A stretch of 64,000 nucleotides of DNA from assembly GCA_028551475.1 (NCBI GenBank), contig CM052354.1:22839258-22903257 (forward strand), written 5' to 3'. The first letter of the stretch is position 1, and the number at the start of each line of letters is the position of its first letter. This document shows, one piece after another, positions 48,965 through 60,786 of the stretch. This DNA comes from Casuarina equisetifolia (Eukaryota > Streptophyta > Magnoliopsida > Fagales > Casuarinaceae). Under the pieces are notes generated by a model that worked only from the letters and a program-made list of their open reading frames with translations, was not told where the DNA came from and ran no database searches. A program made the translations under genes and the position numbers.

Positions 48965-49940
48965 GCATTCAAGTTATCTATCTTCTTGTTAATTTTTCAA
49001 TTTATGCATACCTTGTAGTGAAAACATCCATTTCATGAATTCCATTAGCTTTCCTCACTAGTGGCCTCTCAGTTGGCCACTAATAGCTATTATTTGCCAT
49101 TTCCTCCAAAGATCATATGCTTCTTTTGGTGTCTTATTGTTTAAAGCCCCTCCTACAGCTACATCAAGCATAAAACGAAGATTTGTACTAGACTCATTAT
49201 AAAAAGTTTGTACATGTAACCATATGGGTTGTCCATGTTGTGGACATCTTCTCAAAAGCTTTCTGAATCTTTCTTAAACTTCATACAATGATTCATTGTT
49301 CATTTGCATAAAAGCGGTAATATCTTTACGCATTTTTGCAGACTTTGCTGGAGGAAAGAACTTACTAAGAAATTTCTAAGCCAAATCATCCCATGTCGTA
49401 ATTGATCCTGCAAGAAGAGAAGAAAGCTAATTTTTAGCTTTGTCTTTAAGAGAAAATGGGAATAGCCTTAACCTAATAGCTTCATCTATGACCCCATTGT
49501 ATTTAATTATGTCACAAATTTCAAGAAAAGAATCAATGTGAGCATTTGGATCATCATTTGGTATCCCATTAAATTGCACAGAATTTTAAAGCATCTGGAT
49601 AAATGCTGGCTTGATTTCAAAATTGTTTGCTTGAATTGCAGGCCTCTTGATGCTTGATGTGACACCCTTAAACTATTGGTGTAACATATTCTTTTAGAAG
49701 CTTGTGTGGATCATCATTATCTGTCATTTTTCTAGCTTCACTTCTTTGTTCTCTTAGCTCATTTCATTGCTTTCTAACTGTGCGTTCAATTTCTGGGTTA
49801 AGATTAACAAGTTGTCCTCTTTAACTACAGGTCATATATGTTTGCAACACTCCTGAAAGTAGTAACAAAACAAACAAAAAAAAATGATTTTCTTTTTAAT
49901 TTTTTTAAGGAAAAATAACAATAATAAAGGAAGAAAAAAT
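48965..49940 (-). mobile_element. Ty3/gypsy gag fragment, right arm of inverted repeat
   Basis: The reverse-complement relative of 47961-48935. On the minus strand it reads NSVQFNGIPNDDPNAHIDSF, LRLFPFSLKDKAKN, TTWDDLA, LRRCPQHGQPIWLHVQTFYN and NKTPKEAYDLW, again with stops. The arms differ by scattered substitutions and short indels, so they are two diverged relatives or an old inverted duplication. Confidence 0.8.
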
Positions 49941-50460
49941 TTATTTTCCACCCTTAAACTTGAATGAAGCATTGTCCTCAATGCAAAAAGAAAAGAAAAC
50001 AATAATAAAGAAGGAATAAGGAAACTTGATGATGCACTTTAGGCCTATAGAACAACATTCAAAACACCAATTGGAATGTATTATTTTAGGCTAGTATTTG
50101 GGAAGGCTTGTCATCTACGCATAAAACATTTTAGGCTTTGAAATTTTTAAACTTTGATATGCAGTCTGCAAGTGAAACTTGATTGTTGCAGTTGAATGAA
50201 TTGTAGGAATTATAAGATGAGACATCAAGATTTTGGTTATAAAGCATTAGTAAGTCCTTAAAGCATTTTCACAACATTATAAATATCATTAAGATAATAC
50301 TTGGCCTTACTAGATTTATAGCTAAGAGGACAAGCAAAGATTTTCAAAGTTATAGGCAAGGATGGATTAAAGACTATGCTTCATGTGTTGCCAAACATAT
50401 TTTTATCAAATCCATCATCTCCAATCCACATTAGAAAAATTGGTGGGATCCCACTATTGA

Positions 50461-51205
50461 CCATTCTTAAAAGAACCTTTTCTACAACTAACACTTTGGT
50501 TACTCTTAGGGGATTCACTTCAACAATACGTTAGCCTGTGTTAACAATTATGGGTTCATTAGCAAGTGCACTTTCCAAATGATCCAACAAATGCTTGGCT
50601 TAGCAAGATTTGCATCTTAATGGTGCCACACAAGCAAAAAGATCTCGGTGGGAGATCAAAGAGAGTGCTCTAGAACCATCAAGATGCATCCCATCAACCA
50701 TTCTTAAAAGAACCTCTTTGTAGCCAACCCTTTGCTCACTCCTTGGGGATTTACTTCAATAATATGTTGGCCCATGTTGACAATTATGGGTTCATTAGCA
50801 AGTGCACTTTCTAAATGACCTAAAAACTAATTGGCTTGGCAAGATCCAAAGTCAAGATCCACATCTTGATGGTGCCACACAAGTAAAAAGATTTTGGCAT
50901 GGAGATTAAAGAGAGTGCTTTAGTGTGGCACTGTCAAGATGCATTCCATCGACCATTCTCAAAAGAACCTTTTCCACAACCAACCTTTTGCTCACTCCCT
51001 AAGGATTAACTTTAAAAATATGTGCTCATGTTAACAATTGTGAGTTTAGTAGTAAGTGCACTTTCCAAATGATCCAACAACTGCTTGGCTTGGCAAGATC
51101 CAAAGTCAAGATCCACGTCTTGATAATGTCACACCAAGCAAAAAGATCTTAACATGGAAATCAAATAGAGTGCTATGATGTGGCAACATCAAGATGTGGA
51201 TTATT
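50461..51205 (+). repeat. Three-unit tandem array, ~240-255 bp period
   Basis: The landmark CCATTCT(T/C)AAAAGAACC occurs at 50461, 50698 and 50953. Each unit then shows CAACC.TTTG.TCACTC, GTTGACAATTATGGGTT-like sequence, AAGTGCACTTTC.AAATGA, GGCTTGGCAAGATCC and a CACACAAGCAAAAAGAT-like block. Units 2 and 3 share an extra AAGTCAAGATCCAC segment. No open frame; diverged, probably a minisatellite inside retroelement sequence. Confidence 0.85.
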
Positions 51206-51663
51206 TATTGCTAAAATAAGTAAACAAGATCTTAACACAATAAGCATTAGGTTCTCCATACTTATAATTTTTCTACATGCATCTTTATGTTACGTAAACA
51301 AGAAAAATTTGAATAAATAAAAGAAATTTTAAATATTTTCTCACAAACGTTGTATTATTTATTACTAAAATAAGTAAAATAACTTTATACAAATAAAGTT
51401 ATCAATGTTCTTTAACAAACTCCCGATTTAGCTCACAAACACTTGGATTTAAACAAGAAAACATAAATATACTCTTTGTAGATACCAATCCATCACTCCA
51501 TTAATATATTTTGGTTAATTTACATTAATATCATCTAAAATTAAATCAAATCTAGGGACAAAGAATCTCACTCAAAAAAATATTTGTTAGCTTTTTCATT
51601 TTGCGTTCATATGGATCCATATTTTTGATCCATCATCTATGATCTCGATTAATTGCTCCATCA

Positions 51664-52070
51664 GCTCTAATACCATTTATTACAAAAATTCAATAAATCG
51701 CATAACCCATATATAGATTGAATACATAATTATAGGAATACACTATCAAATACAAAAAAATTTAAGAGGTTTAAACCAAACTAATGTCCAATATTCCTTA
51801 TAATCCCTTATTATTATATTTTCTTATACTTTTATTTTCATCAAATGAGCATATTGTGAATTCTCTTCATTTAAAAGTCAAGAGAGAAGCTTTCTTCAAC
51901 AACTAGCTAACCCTAAATAGGTATATTAAGTCTCTCTATATTGCCTATATTTATTAAAAAAAAACCATAGTTTTTACAATTACATAGATACCCCTAATTG
52001 TAATATCATATTACAATCATGGCTTTTAACCTAATTTAACCATTAATCCTAAACAAATTGAAGTCCAATC
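51664..52070 (-). mobile_element. Probable copia LTR with initiator-tRNA-Met primer site
   Basis: On the minus strand TGGTATTAGAGC (51675-51664) matches the copia primer-binding site TGGTATCAGAGC with one change. The AT-rich stretch 51680-52070 would be the LTR read leftwards, and the sequence beyond the primer site starts like a gag leader (ATGGATCC at about 51625). LTR ends were not pinned down. The opposite flank holds a related sequence in the other orientation. Confidence 0.5.
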
Positions 52071-52099
52071 TAGAGCAATTAATCGAGATCATAGATGAT

Positions 52100-52900
52100 G
52101 GATCAAAAATAGAGCAATCCTCACACCTACATTAGGCCAAATTTGCACTAAATATTATCCATTGTGCCAAAATAGACAATGCTTATGACATCTTCAATCC
52201 TCACACCATTACACATCCTTTTTCAATTTCTGATGGTGATCTCTTTCTTGATCCCATATATTATATGAGCATTGTTGGCACCTTACATACTTAATATTGA
52301 TGTGCCCTGGTATACTTGGTTAGTGAATGACACCCCATGGTATGACACTAATCTAACCTATAATTTCAACCTTAATACTCAATGCATACTCTAATGTTGG
52401 TTGGATAAGTGATTATGATGATTGATAACCTATTGGCAAATTTTATATATTTCTTGGCTTTAATTTCTACAATGTAGTTCACAAAAATTAAAAAACATTG
52501 CTCTTTCTAGTACTAAGGTTGAATTCAAAAGTCTTGGTGACATTGTTATTGGAATTATATAGATAGAAGCATTACTAAGAGATCTATAGTTCAATTTATC
52601 TTGTTCAACCACTTTATGGTGTGATAATTTATCAATTATATTAATTACAACAAATCCTATTTTTAATACTTAAACTAAATATATCAAGATTGATTTCTAT
52701 TTCATCCAAGAAGGGGTCAATAACAAATTTTTATTGACTTATTTATTTTTTGGTAAATCAACCAATTGACATATTTATAAAAGGACTTTATTCCATATAG
52801 TTCAAGCTCTTACAAGATAAGCTTATAGTTTGTAATAATCCATCAGTTTGTGATGGGGTGTTAAATAAAAATTTGTGTGGATATACCATGTTAATTCCAC
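52100..52900 (+). mobile_element. Degraded copia reverse transcriptase end and RNase H
   Basis: Plus-strand pieces KFALNIIHCAKIDNA (52140), ISDGDLFLDPIYYMSIVGTL (52220; consensus L.DPT.YRS.VG.L), NVGWISDYDD (52395; consensus D.DWAG..DD), GKFYIFLGFN (52435), NQPIDIFIKGL (52755) and LLQDKLIV (52810). This is the C-terminal end of a copia polyprotein with several frame changes. Confidence 0.7.
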
Positions 52901-53339
52901 ATTAAGTTAACTTGTTAACACAATATTAGCTCTACTCTCTATGCATCTTTGGTAAAGCTAGGACGCCATAACACCATTGACCATGATCGGATTCAATGTT
53001 TTGTCCAAGAAAGGAAAGATTCATTAGTAAAAAATCAGGCCACAATTATCACATAACCTAAAAGGAAAATAGATTAGAGATATGTTGTCAATCATTATTC
53101 AAATCCTTCAAAATTCAAATGAATTCAATTCAACTAGTGAAAACTGCACTTGATTCCTTTTTAATTTCAACAATTCTTGTATAGATTTAGTTTGAATTTA
53201 ATTCTAGAGAATAGTTTTATATATATGTAATCTTTTGCATGGAAATATCATTGAGAAATTCAAACCAATACTATTCATTTGCTTTTTTTTTTTCTTGGTT
53301 ATTCTATGGATATATATGTCTTTATCTAAAAAAAAAAAT

Positions 53340-55440
53340 TTATCGTTGCACACCCCATCTTTGGTGAAAATATCTCCTATTTTGAAAAAAGGAAGCCTAT
53401 AAACAATTGGTGGAACTTGAAATGCGATTTCATATTCTCATCCCTAACACATCTTAAGCCCCACTTAGCCCAACACAAATGTCATCATCACCAAATATGC
53501 ATCAAGTATCATAACAAACTTTTTTAGGTTCATTAACAAGTCAAACAACTCTATTCTTCCACCTCCACTCGATCTAATCATCCCATTATCACACACCTTA
53601 AAGTTGGTACAATAATAAGATGCATGCTAATGCAGAAACATGCCTATGCCTTCAATATGTTTATACATCCTTACATTGAGCCTCAAAACTTTATAAAGGT
53701 AAGAAAAATTTTTGATTGGTGTTGAACCATGGCAAATAAATACATTGCAATTCTTAAAAACAAAACAAGAAATTTGGTACCACCACCTCCCATTTTTATT
53801 TTCATTAGATGCAAATAGATTTACAAAATTAAACTTCACTCTTATAACATTTTAGAATGTTGTAAAGTGCACCTTGTGGCAAAATCTTTCATCAATGTCT
53901 TGACATTGATTTTTTTAGAAACATTTAGTTTATTCACTGGATTTGTAATGATATGGACTATTCTTGCATTGCATATGCCAAGAATTGAATAATCAAATAA
54001 TTAGATTTAAAAACATGTCTTTCTTCATGGCAATCTAGATAAGGAAATCTATATAACCTTAAAGATTCTTTGATGCCACACATCCCCACCATGCATGTCA
54101 CTTTACGATGATCTCTATATAGTCTAAAATATGTGCTTCATGCATGACATTGATGTCTTAGAAAATTTCTAAAGCACATGGTTTTTTACAATCCTAAGCT
54201 CACTCTTCTTCATTTATTCTTCATACCCCCACATATAATATATTTTTCTTTGTTTATGTGGATAATATCATTTACAAGAAGTTCAAATGCCCTTTCATCC
54301 TAAATCCCTTAAAAACTTCAACATGAATTTGATATAAAGGATCTTAAAACATTACATTACTTCCTTGGCATTAAAGTACAACCCATAGCTTTTTGCTTAT
54401 TATTCCACCAAGTAAAATTTGCACTTGATATTATTCATCGTGCCAAAATAAATGATACATGTGGTGTTATCACTTCTTGTACCACCAACTATCAATAAAA
54501 AAAGGTAATTCTTTTCCTGATCCTACTCATTACAAAAGTATTGTGGGTACCTAGTAGTATCTCACATTTAACATATAAGATATTGCCTACACTATAATAC
54601 AACTTGTCAGTACATGCATGCATGTACTACTATTTATTAGCAATCTTTCAAGTGTATTTCATGCTACCTTGCATACAACTTGCACCATGGAATTTATCTA
54701 ACCAAAAGTTTAAATTCAGTCCTTAATGCCTACTTTGATGCAATATAGGAAGTGATTGCAACAATCATCACTTTAAAAGAGTTTTCTACATATTCCTTGG
54801 TTCTTGCTTGATTCCTTGGAGTTTCCATAAACAAAAGATTGTTGTTTGTTTTAGTACAATAGTGGAATTCAAACTATAGAAATAATTTAGATAAAAGCTC
54901 TCTTGAAAAACATTAATTTTCTCATGTCTCATCCACTAACACTTAGTGTGAAAACCTATATGCTTTACACCTTACATGAAATCCGACCTTTCATGCCCAA
55001 ACCTAGCGCATTGAAATTGACTTCTATTTTATTCCATAACAAGTGAAGAACAACACTTGTCCATTCATTTTATTTCTTTCTTCAACCAACCAATTAGCAT
55101 CTTGACAAAGGAACTCTTAACCACACAATTCAAGCTTTAGTACAATAGTGGAATTCAAATTATAAAAATAATTTGGATAGAAGCTCTCTTGAAAAACCTT
55201 AATTTTCCCATGTCTCATCCACCAACACTTAGTGTGAAAACCTATCTGTTTTACACCTCAAATCAAATTCGTCTTTCTAGCCCAAACCTAGCATGTTGAA
55301 ATTGACTTCTACTTCATTCCATAACAATTGAAGAACAAACACTAGTCCATTCATTTTATTTCTTTTGTCGACCAGCCAACTAACATCTTGACAAAGGAAC
55401 TCTCAACCACATGATTCAAGCTACTCTAAGACGAGCTTAC
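53340..55440 (+). mobile_element. Degraded copia reverse transcriptase and RNase H, second copy
   Basis: Plus-strand pieces: RT-start region 53350-53830 (similar to 45830-46330), SFILHTPTYNIFFFVYVDNI (about 54220; consensus YVDD catalytic motif decayed to YVDN), KTSTMNLI and HYITSLALKYNP (54310-54380), KFALDIIHRAK-like block (54410), HIRYCLH (54560), and RNase H end CENLYALHLT, NPTFHAQT.RIEIDFYFIP, NQLAS (54950-55110), repeated once more downstream. Stops in all frames. Confidence 0.75.
54851..55422 (+). repeat. 286-bp tandem duplication of copia RNase H end
   Basis: TTAGTACAATAGTGGAATTC begins at 54851 and again at 55137. Both units run through CTCTCTTGAAAAACATT/CCTT, CCAACACTTAGTGTGAAAAC, TTGAAATTGACTTCTA and end ..CAAGCT. 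They differ at roughly one base in fifteen and have equal length. Confidence 0.9.
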
Positions 55441-57700
55441 AGTTTGGTGTTGAATAAAAATTTTAATTTCTCAGTAGTCACCATGTCATCATGCCAGGTT
55501 AGGATGCCACGTTAGGCATGCACATTAGTCCCGGCTATCATCCCACATCACGCAACTCACCACGTTAGACCTGGAGCACATCCTTGTCCCTCACCGCTCC
55601 TTGTGCAACCCATATGCCACATATGCCTCATCTCTCTCATCGGAATAAATTTTCGGCCAAATATGGAAGACCATAAATGGCATTTTTAGTTGGTTTTCAT
55701 CGTTACACAAGGAAGGAAATGTTCTTCAACAAGATTGAAAACCAATGACCTTCATTACTTAGAGCTGTCAATTTCTTCCTTTCTATTCTAACCAAAGCAA
55801 ATCCCGTTCAAACTACCTTCCATTTTTTCGATTATTTGTACCGAATTGGGCCAGATTCTTTTACATTTACTTAGCATATTTATATGTGAACTCTTGTACA
55901 GATAACAAAGCTTTTCAATCTATTCTTACGACTGTGTTCATTCCTTCATTTTACAATATTTTTTGGAAAGCCACCACAAGAAATTAACCACAAAAGCTCC
56001 AAACTAGAAGAAAGGTCCCTTAGATAAAGTTTAAATAAAAGAATTTCTTCTAACTTATAAGTTAACTTTTAAATAAAGTATTTGAACCTTTTAACTTGTT
56101 ATCTATGCATTTGTGGCCTTGGCTTGCTCCCTATTCTTGATGGATCTCTTCCGTTCCCTCATGAATTTATCCAAGTTAACTCATGACTCTTATTTAATGC
56201 CGTGGATAGATTTTTTTTTCAAAAAAAGAAAAAAAATTTAAACGAATAGTATTGGAACTAATTTAGTAATTGGATTGTAAAAATTATTTTTCTAATTGTA
56301 ATAATACCTTATCTTTAGTAATGTTACATAAATATGACTGAACTTTGTTAATAATCATATAGAAAGTATCTCACGTTGTTTAAAATCAAATAAATGTTTC
56401 CTCCTTAGAAGTTGATTGTAAAGAAAAAAATCATCTTATTTACAAATTTAAATGATTCAACTACGAATATTAATGTTCTTTGTGTATTCTCGAGCACCTT
56501 TCTTTACCTTAGTTCTTGGACTATGTAACGAGGCTAAACAAAAATGTGATTAATCTGTTTTCCATATAGAGGACTGTCCAACAAAAAAATTCATTACTTT
56601 TTGAAACATGTCTCTTTTGGTCAACTTCTGGAGTATTTAATGAGGGCTTAACCTTCCCTTTTCAAATCTCTCTTCATCCATTGTCGTTTTGGACTAAAAG
56701 CTTGGACTTAGCTCACTTGCTCCGAGGAAAGGCCTGTTTGTAGGCCTGATGGGCGGGAGCAAGATTCAACTCCGCCGACCGACGGACAATTTTTCTTCTG
56801 TGAGGACAAATTAAGAGACAATCAAGCAGTACGATAAGGATGTCTTTTCGGAAAGTTCATGGGCGAGCGAGATTCCTGCATAAATATCTCGGACTGTACC
56901 AACTAAATATCGGCGAAGTGAATAGACACCGTAAATAGACAACCTTCAAATCTCCGATTCTGAATACATACAGTTCTCTTAATCCACCAGCATATATCAA
57001 TTTCGTCAAAAAATAAGTACAATTTAAGATAAGAATAGGTTTCAAAATTTAATGTGTTTTACATCATTATTTGTGTACATGTATTTAATTTTATAAACGA
57101 ATTTTAAATTGGACAAAACGGTTTAAGCTCAGGGCTTCCTTGGCAATTCTTGTATGGTCATGGTTCTGACATGGGCTTGTGGGAACAAATAATTTTGTTT
57201 TTTTGGATAGAATAAAAAATTTTAAGAGATTTATTAGAGAAAAGAAAGCTTTGACTCTGTTTTTTTTTTTTTTTTTTACATACGCACGGAAGAAAAAAAA
57301 TAACTCAAACTCATAACTAATATAATCATTGGTTTAAATTTGACTTAAAAAATACCATTAAGCTACTAGGAGTTCCTTCCAACCTCACCTTTCATATGAC
57401 AAAATTCCCACTGATTTGTCCACGTAGGCATTTCCTTTTTCAAAAGCATGTCCGTGTAAGAATGTATTTATTGTTATTCTAATGAAAGGATGTGAATTTA
57501 TTAGGATGGCCTTCGTTCCTATACAATTGTTTTTTCCTTTAATTATTTTATGAACCGTTTAATTAATAGTGTAAATATTAAAAAATCGTACATGTTTTAC
57601 ATTGTTAATATCTTTGGCTATGGTAATATTTCTCTTAGATACAATAAAAACACTAGGCCGACAAAACTCTGATTATGAATATTTTTTTTTCGTTTTAGTG
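55440..57700. other. Intergenic DNA, no gene seen
   Basis: Region between the retroelement cluster and the UKL promoter. A GC-richer patch near 56690-56890 and homopolymer runs occur; no coding region was recognised. Confidence 0.45.
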
Positions 57701-57716
57701 GAATGTTACTGTATTT

Positions 57717-57722
57717 CACGTG
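57717..57722 (+). promoter_or_regulatory. G-box (CACGTG)
   Basis: Perfect G-box palindrome about 1.35 kb upstream of the UKL TATA box; bHLH and bZIP target in plants. Far from the core promoter, so its role here is uncertain. Confidence 0.35.
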
Positions 57723-59061
57723 CCCTCACTTAATTTTCCAGGTGGCAAATAGATCTCAAAATGGCCAGCTGTTGCGATCATAGCCAACCGCAAAAGGTCC
57801 CACCGTGCAATCAGGCGCCCATCGGATCCGACCGTCTAACCAATTATGTAAACCATATCGTCGCTCACATTCTTCACATGCCCTTCACTGGACGTTACTC
57901 GCTATCTTCCCCTTTTTACTTCGATCTCCATTTCTAAAGCTTTGTGAGCTTAGTACGACGGATCTAAGTTCCATTCTAATAGACTTGTCTTATTTTAGAG
58001 AAGTTATCCCCTAACTTAAAAATTAGCTTACGTGTTGAAATATATTTTAAAGTAAGACTCTCGCATTCTATTACGTTCTTATACATCAAGTATTGTTGGA
58101 CTGAAAATTGTATGGGTAAAATAAATTTAACTTAAGTTCTGATACTAAATTAAAAAACTCAAATGTCCCATTCAAAAATTAGCATAAGATTGAAAGATTT
58201 TTTTTTAATTTCTATTTTACCTTAAAAATTATATTTTTTGATATAAATTTTTGTCTTTTACACAACTATAAATTATCAAATTAGATTGCGATTTAACTTT
58301 GATATTGAAATATTTCAAGTTATTTTTTTTTGTTTTTAAATATTTTGAAAGATTATAATCACGGACTTCCATGGTTGTTAGGCGTCACATCGGCATTGAT
58401 TTTTCAAACTAATTACCTATGCTAATATGGGTGTGGGACAAAGGAAGGGTTGTTACAAATCCATATTAGCATTGGTAGCTTCCCAAATTAAATAACTCTC
58501 TATTATATCCTTTGAAAATATGTAGACGGATTGCTATAAAATGATTGGGTTAATCTTCATCTAGATATTCAATGACATCATTGGTAATATCTATAGGATT
58601 ATAAAACTATTTTGACGGACTATGAAGTCTCCTTGGAATCAAAGGTCAACAAATTAAAAAATAAAGAAAAAAGAAGAAATTATCATGATTATTTCCTAAC
58701 ATATCCATATACTTTAACCCCCACTTGTTCTTGGCCTAGAAAGCCAGAGCATGAACCTTAGATCAGAACGAAGACGTGAGCCCCACATCCGATTCATTGC
58801 CTAGTTGGAAACTCAACCATAAATACTCTAAATCAAAATCAAAATCACCTGTGGGCCCCACTGGGCCCACCCGATCGAGACCTACTGTTGCATGTTTTTT
58901 TTTTTTTTTACCGCGGCACCACACGAACAAATCTCTCTCCGTACCCATCTATCAGCTCGCGCAGGTCGGGGGTGGCACCCTCGGTAATTTCACGCCAACT
59001 TCAGCTCCAAATCTTAACACAGACTTCGGTACCGGGTCCCCATCCCCTCGCGGGGATCCAA

Positions 59062-59069
59062 TATAAATA
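59062..59069 (+). promoter_or_regulatory. TATA box of UKL gene
   Basis: TATAAATA in a GC-rich context. It is followed about 30 bases on by the probable start of a CT-rich leader exon (about 59095-59197) that ends AAG|GTATAG. The intron then runs to the acceptor at 60776, ten bases before the start codon. Confidence 0.6.
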
Positions 59070-60786
59070 CCCCGACCCAGTGTGGCCTTCCCAGACCTTT
59101 GTGTCTGTAAATTTCTCTTTATATCGCGCCTCAATAGAAATTGCCTTCAAATTCTTCTCTCTCTCTAGAATCTGCTCTCCGAATTCGTCTTTTTAAGGTA
59201 TAGGCGATAGCATGCGTTTGTTTTCCTTTGTTTTGGTTTTTGTTTTGTTTAATAAACGTGGATGGTGATGTAATGCTCAACGTTTGATTTGAGTAAATCT
59301 TGGATTTTGGTTTTTGATTCTGTGATTTTTGTGAAGTGAGCTTCCTGATTGTGGTTGTTATGTTGTTTTGATTGGATCTGGTATGTGATTTTCTAGGAAA
59401 TGTGGTTTGATTGTACATTTCAAAGGTTGTTTATGGTCTCGGTGGAGATAAGTGGAATTGATGTTGCAATTTGAGTAATTTCTATGTGTATTGATGTTTG
59501 AATATATAATATGTGTGCGTGGATTTGTTGCATTGGGAGTGTAGATGCACAATAACGGAAGGAGGCGTGGTTGAGGATTCTTGAGCTGCCGTGATGCTGC
59601 TGACACGGCGATGATCGTTTCGTGTTCAATGTTGTTTGGGATATATGGGGATGATGCTGAGTGGACGTTAAGTTGTTTAGGGAATCGGTCCTTGTGGAAC
59701 ACGGAATGAAAGGTGTTATCTGAGATAGTGATAGACGTGTAGTTAAAGTGAAACATGATAAAGGGGTTTCATAATGCGTTCTTTTTGTTTTTGTTTGCTT
59801 CAACTGGTAAAAGATTGTGAGAATAGAAAGTAAGAATAATTCCGTTATCAGAAGAATGAAGATAGCAAAAAGTTTGGCATCTCCGTGGTGGGAATCAAGG
59901 GGATAGTTTGGATAAGGTATGACAACCACGTTAGCCAACGGCAGGTAATAATATATGACCCTTAGTTTCCTATATAAAGCTCTTGCAGGCTGTTTCTTTG
60001 GGCAAGTCTTGCATATACCATATGGAAGCTTTAGATACTCTTGGTCCTTCTCATAAACCTGGTGACCGGCCTTTTGGGTGATGGAGAGGGGGAAGTGCGT
60101 GGGGTGCTGAGTGTTGGTGGATTTGTGGTAAATTATCGGATTGGGATTTCAGCTGTGTAGGGCGTGAAGCGAGGCATTTGGTGGCTTGACCAATACCAAA
60201 CCTTTGTTTACTGGGCATTTAGAGTATGCATATGTCGTGGCAAAGGTTAATATGTTCCCATCTTTAAGGAAACTCAGAATTATCAAAATTTGTAATTGGT
60301 TTCAGGTTTTTCCTTTTTCTTTTTCTTTTTGCGTTTTATGCTCTCTTGCTATTTCTGGTCTTTTTGTTGCCTGATTAGACCACGCTAGTCAGGATTTGTA
60401 GTTTTTCTGTTTGCTTACATCTCTTAGTCAAATTCTATACTTAGGTCTTAAGCTTGTCATTCATATTCTGACATCCAAGGCTTTTAGACAATGGTCGCTC
60501 TTATACCTAAACCTGTTTTTCCTGAGCATACATTGAGGAATTGTATCCTTGACCTTTTACATTCTACTTGATTTGATGTCTTTCAAATCTATTACTGTGA
60601 ATCAACTGCATGAGGCACCTACTTGCATGTGAATTTTTCGAGGTTGTACTTTGGCTAGCTTTACGTTCAGAGGATAGCAGAACAGTTTAAATTTGTATAT
60701 TGTCAGAACTTATTCATGGATGTTTTCTCCACTTACTGGTCTCCTTTGTGCTTTGTTATTAAAACTTCACGTGCAGGTTTCAGCCC

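Larger units (their letters stand above)
47961..49940. repeat. Long inverted repeat, ~975-bp arms, ~29-bp spacer
   Basis: The arms meet at CAAGAAGATAGATTACCTGA (left, from 48912) and TTCAAGTTATCTATCTTCTT (right). The outer ends both lie in the T/A-rich leader upstream of gag (TTATTATTGTTATTTTTC on the left, its complement near 49910-49930). RNA copied through it would fold into a very long hairpin. Confidence 0.88.

Noticed and set aside
59420..59938. 172-codon minus-strand open frame
   Set aside because: Lies in the UKL leader intron; Thr/Ile/His-rich composition is what T/G-rich intron sequence gives when read backwards. No family resemblance.
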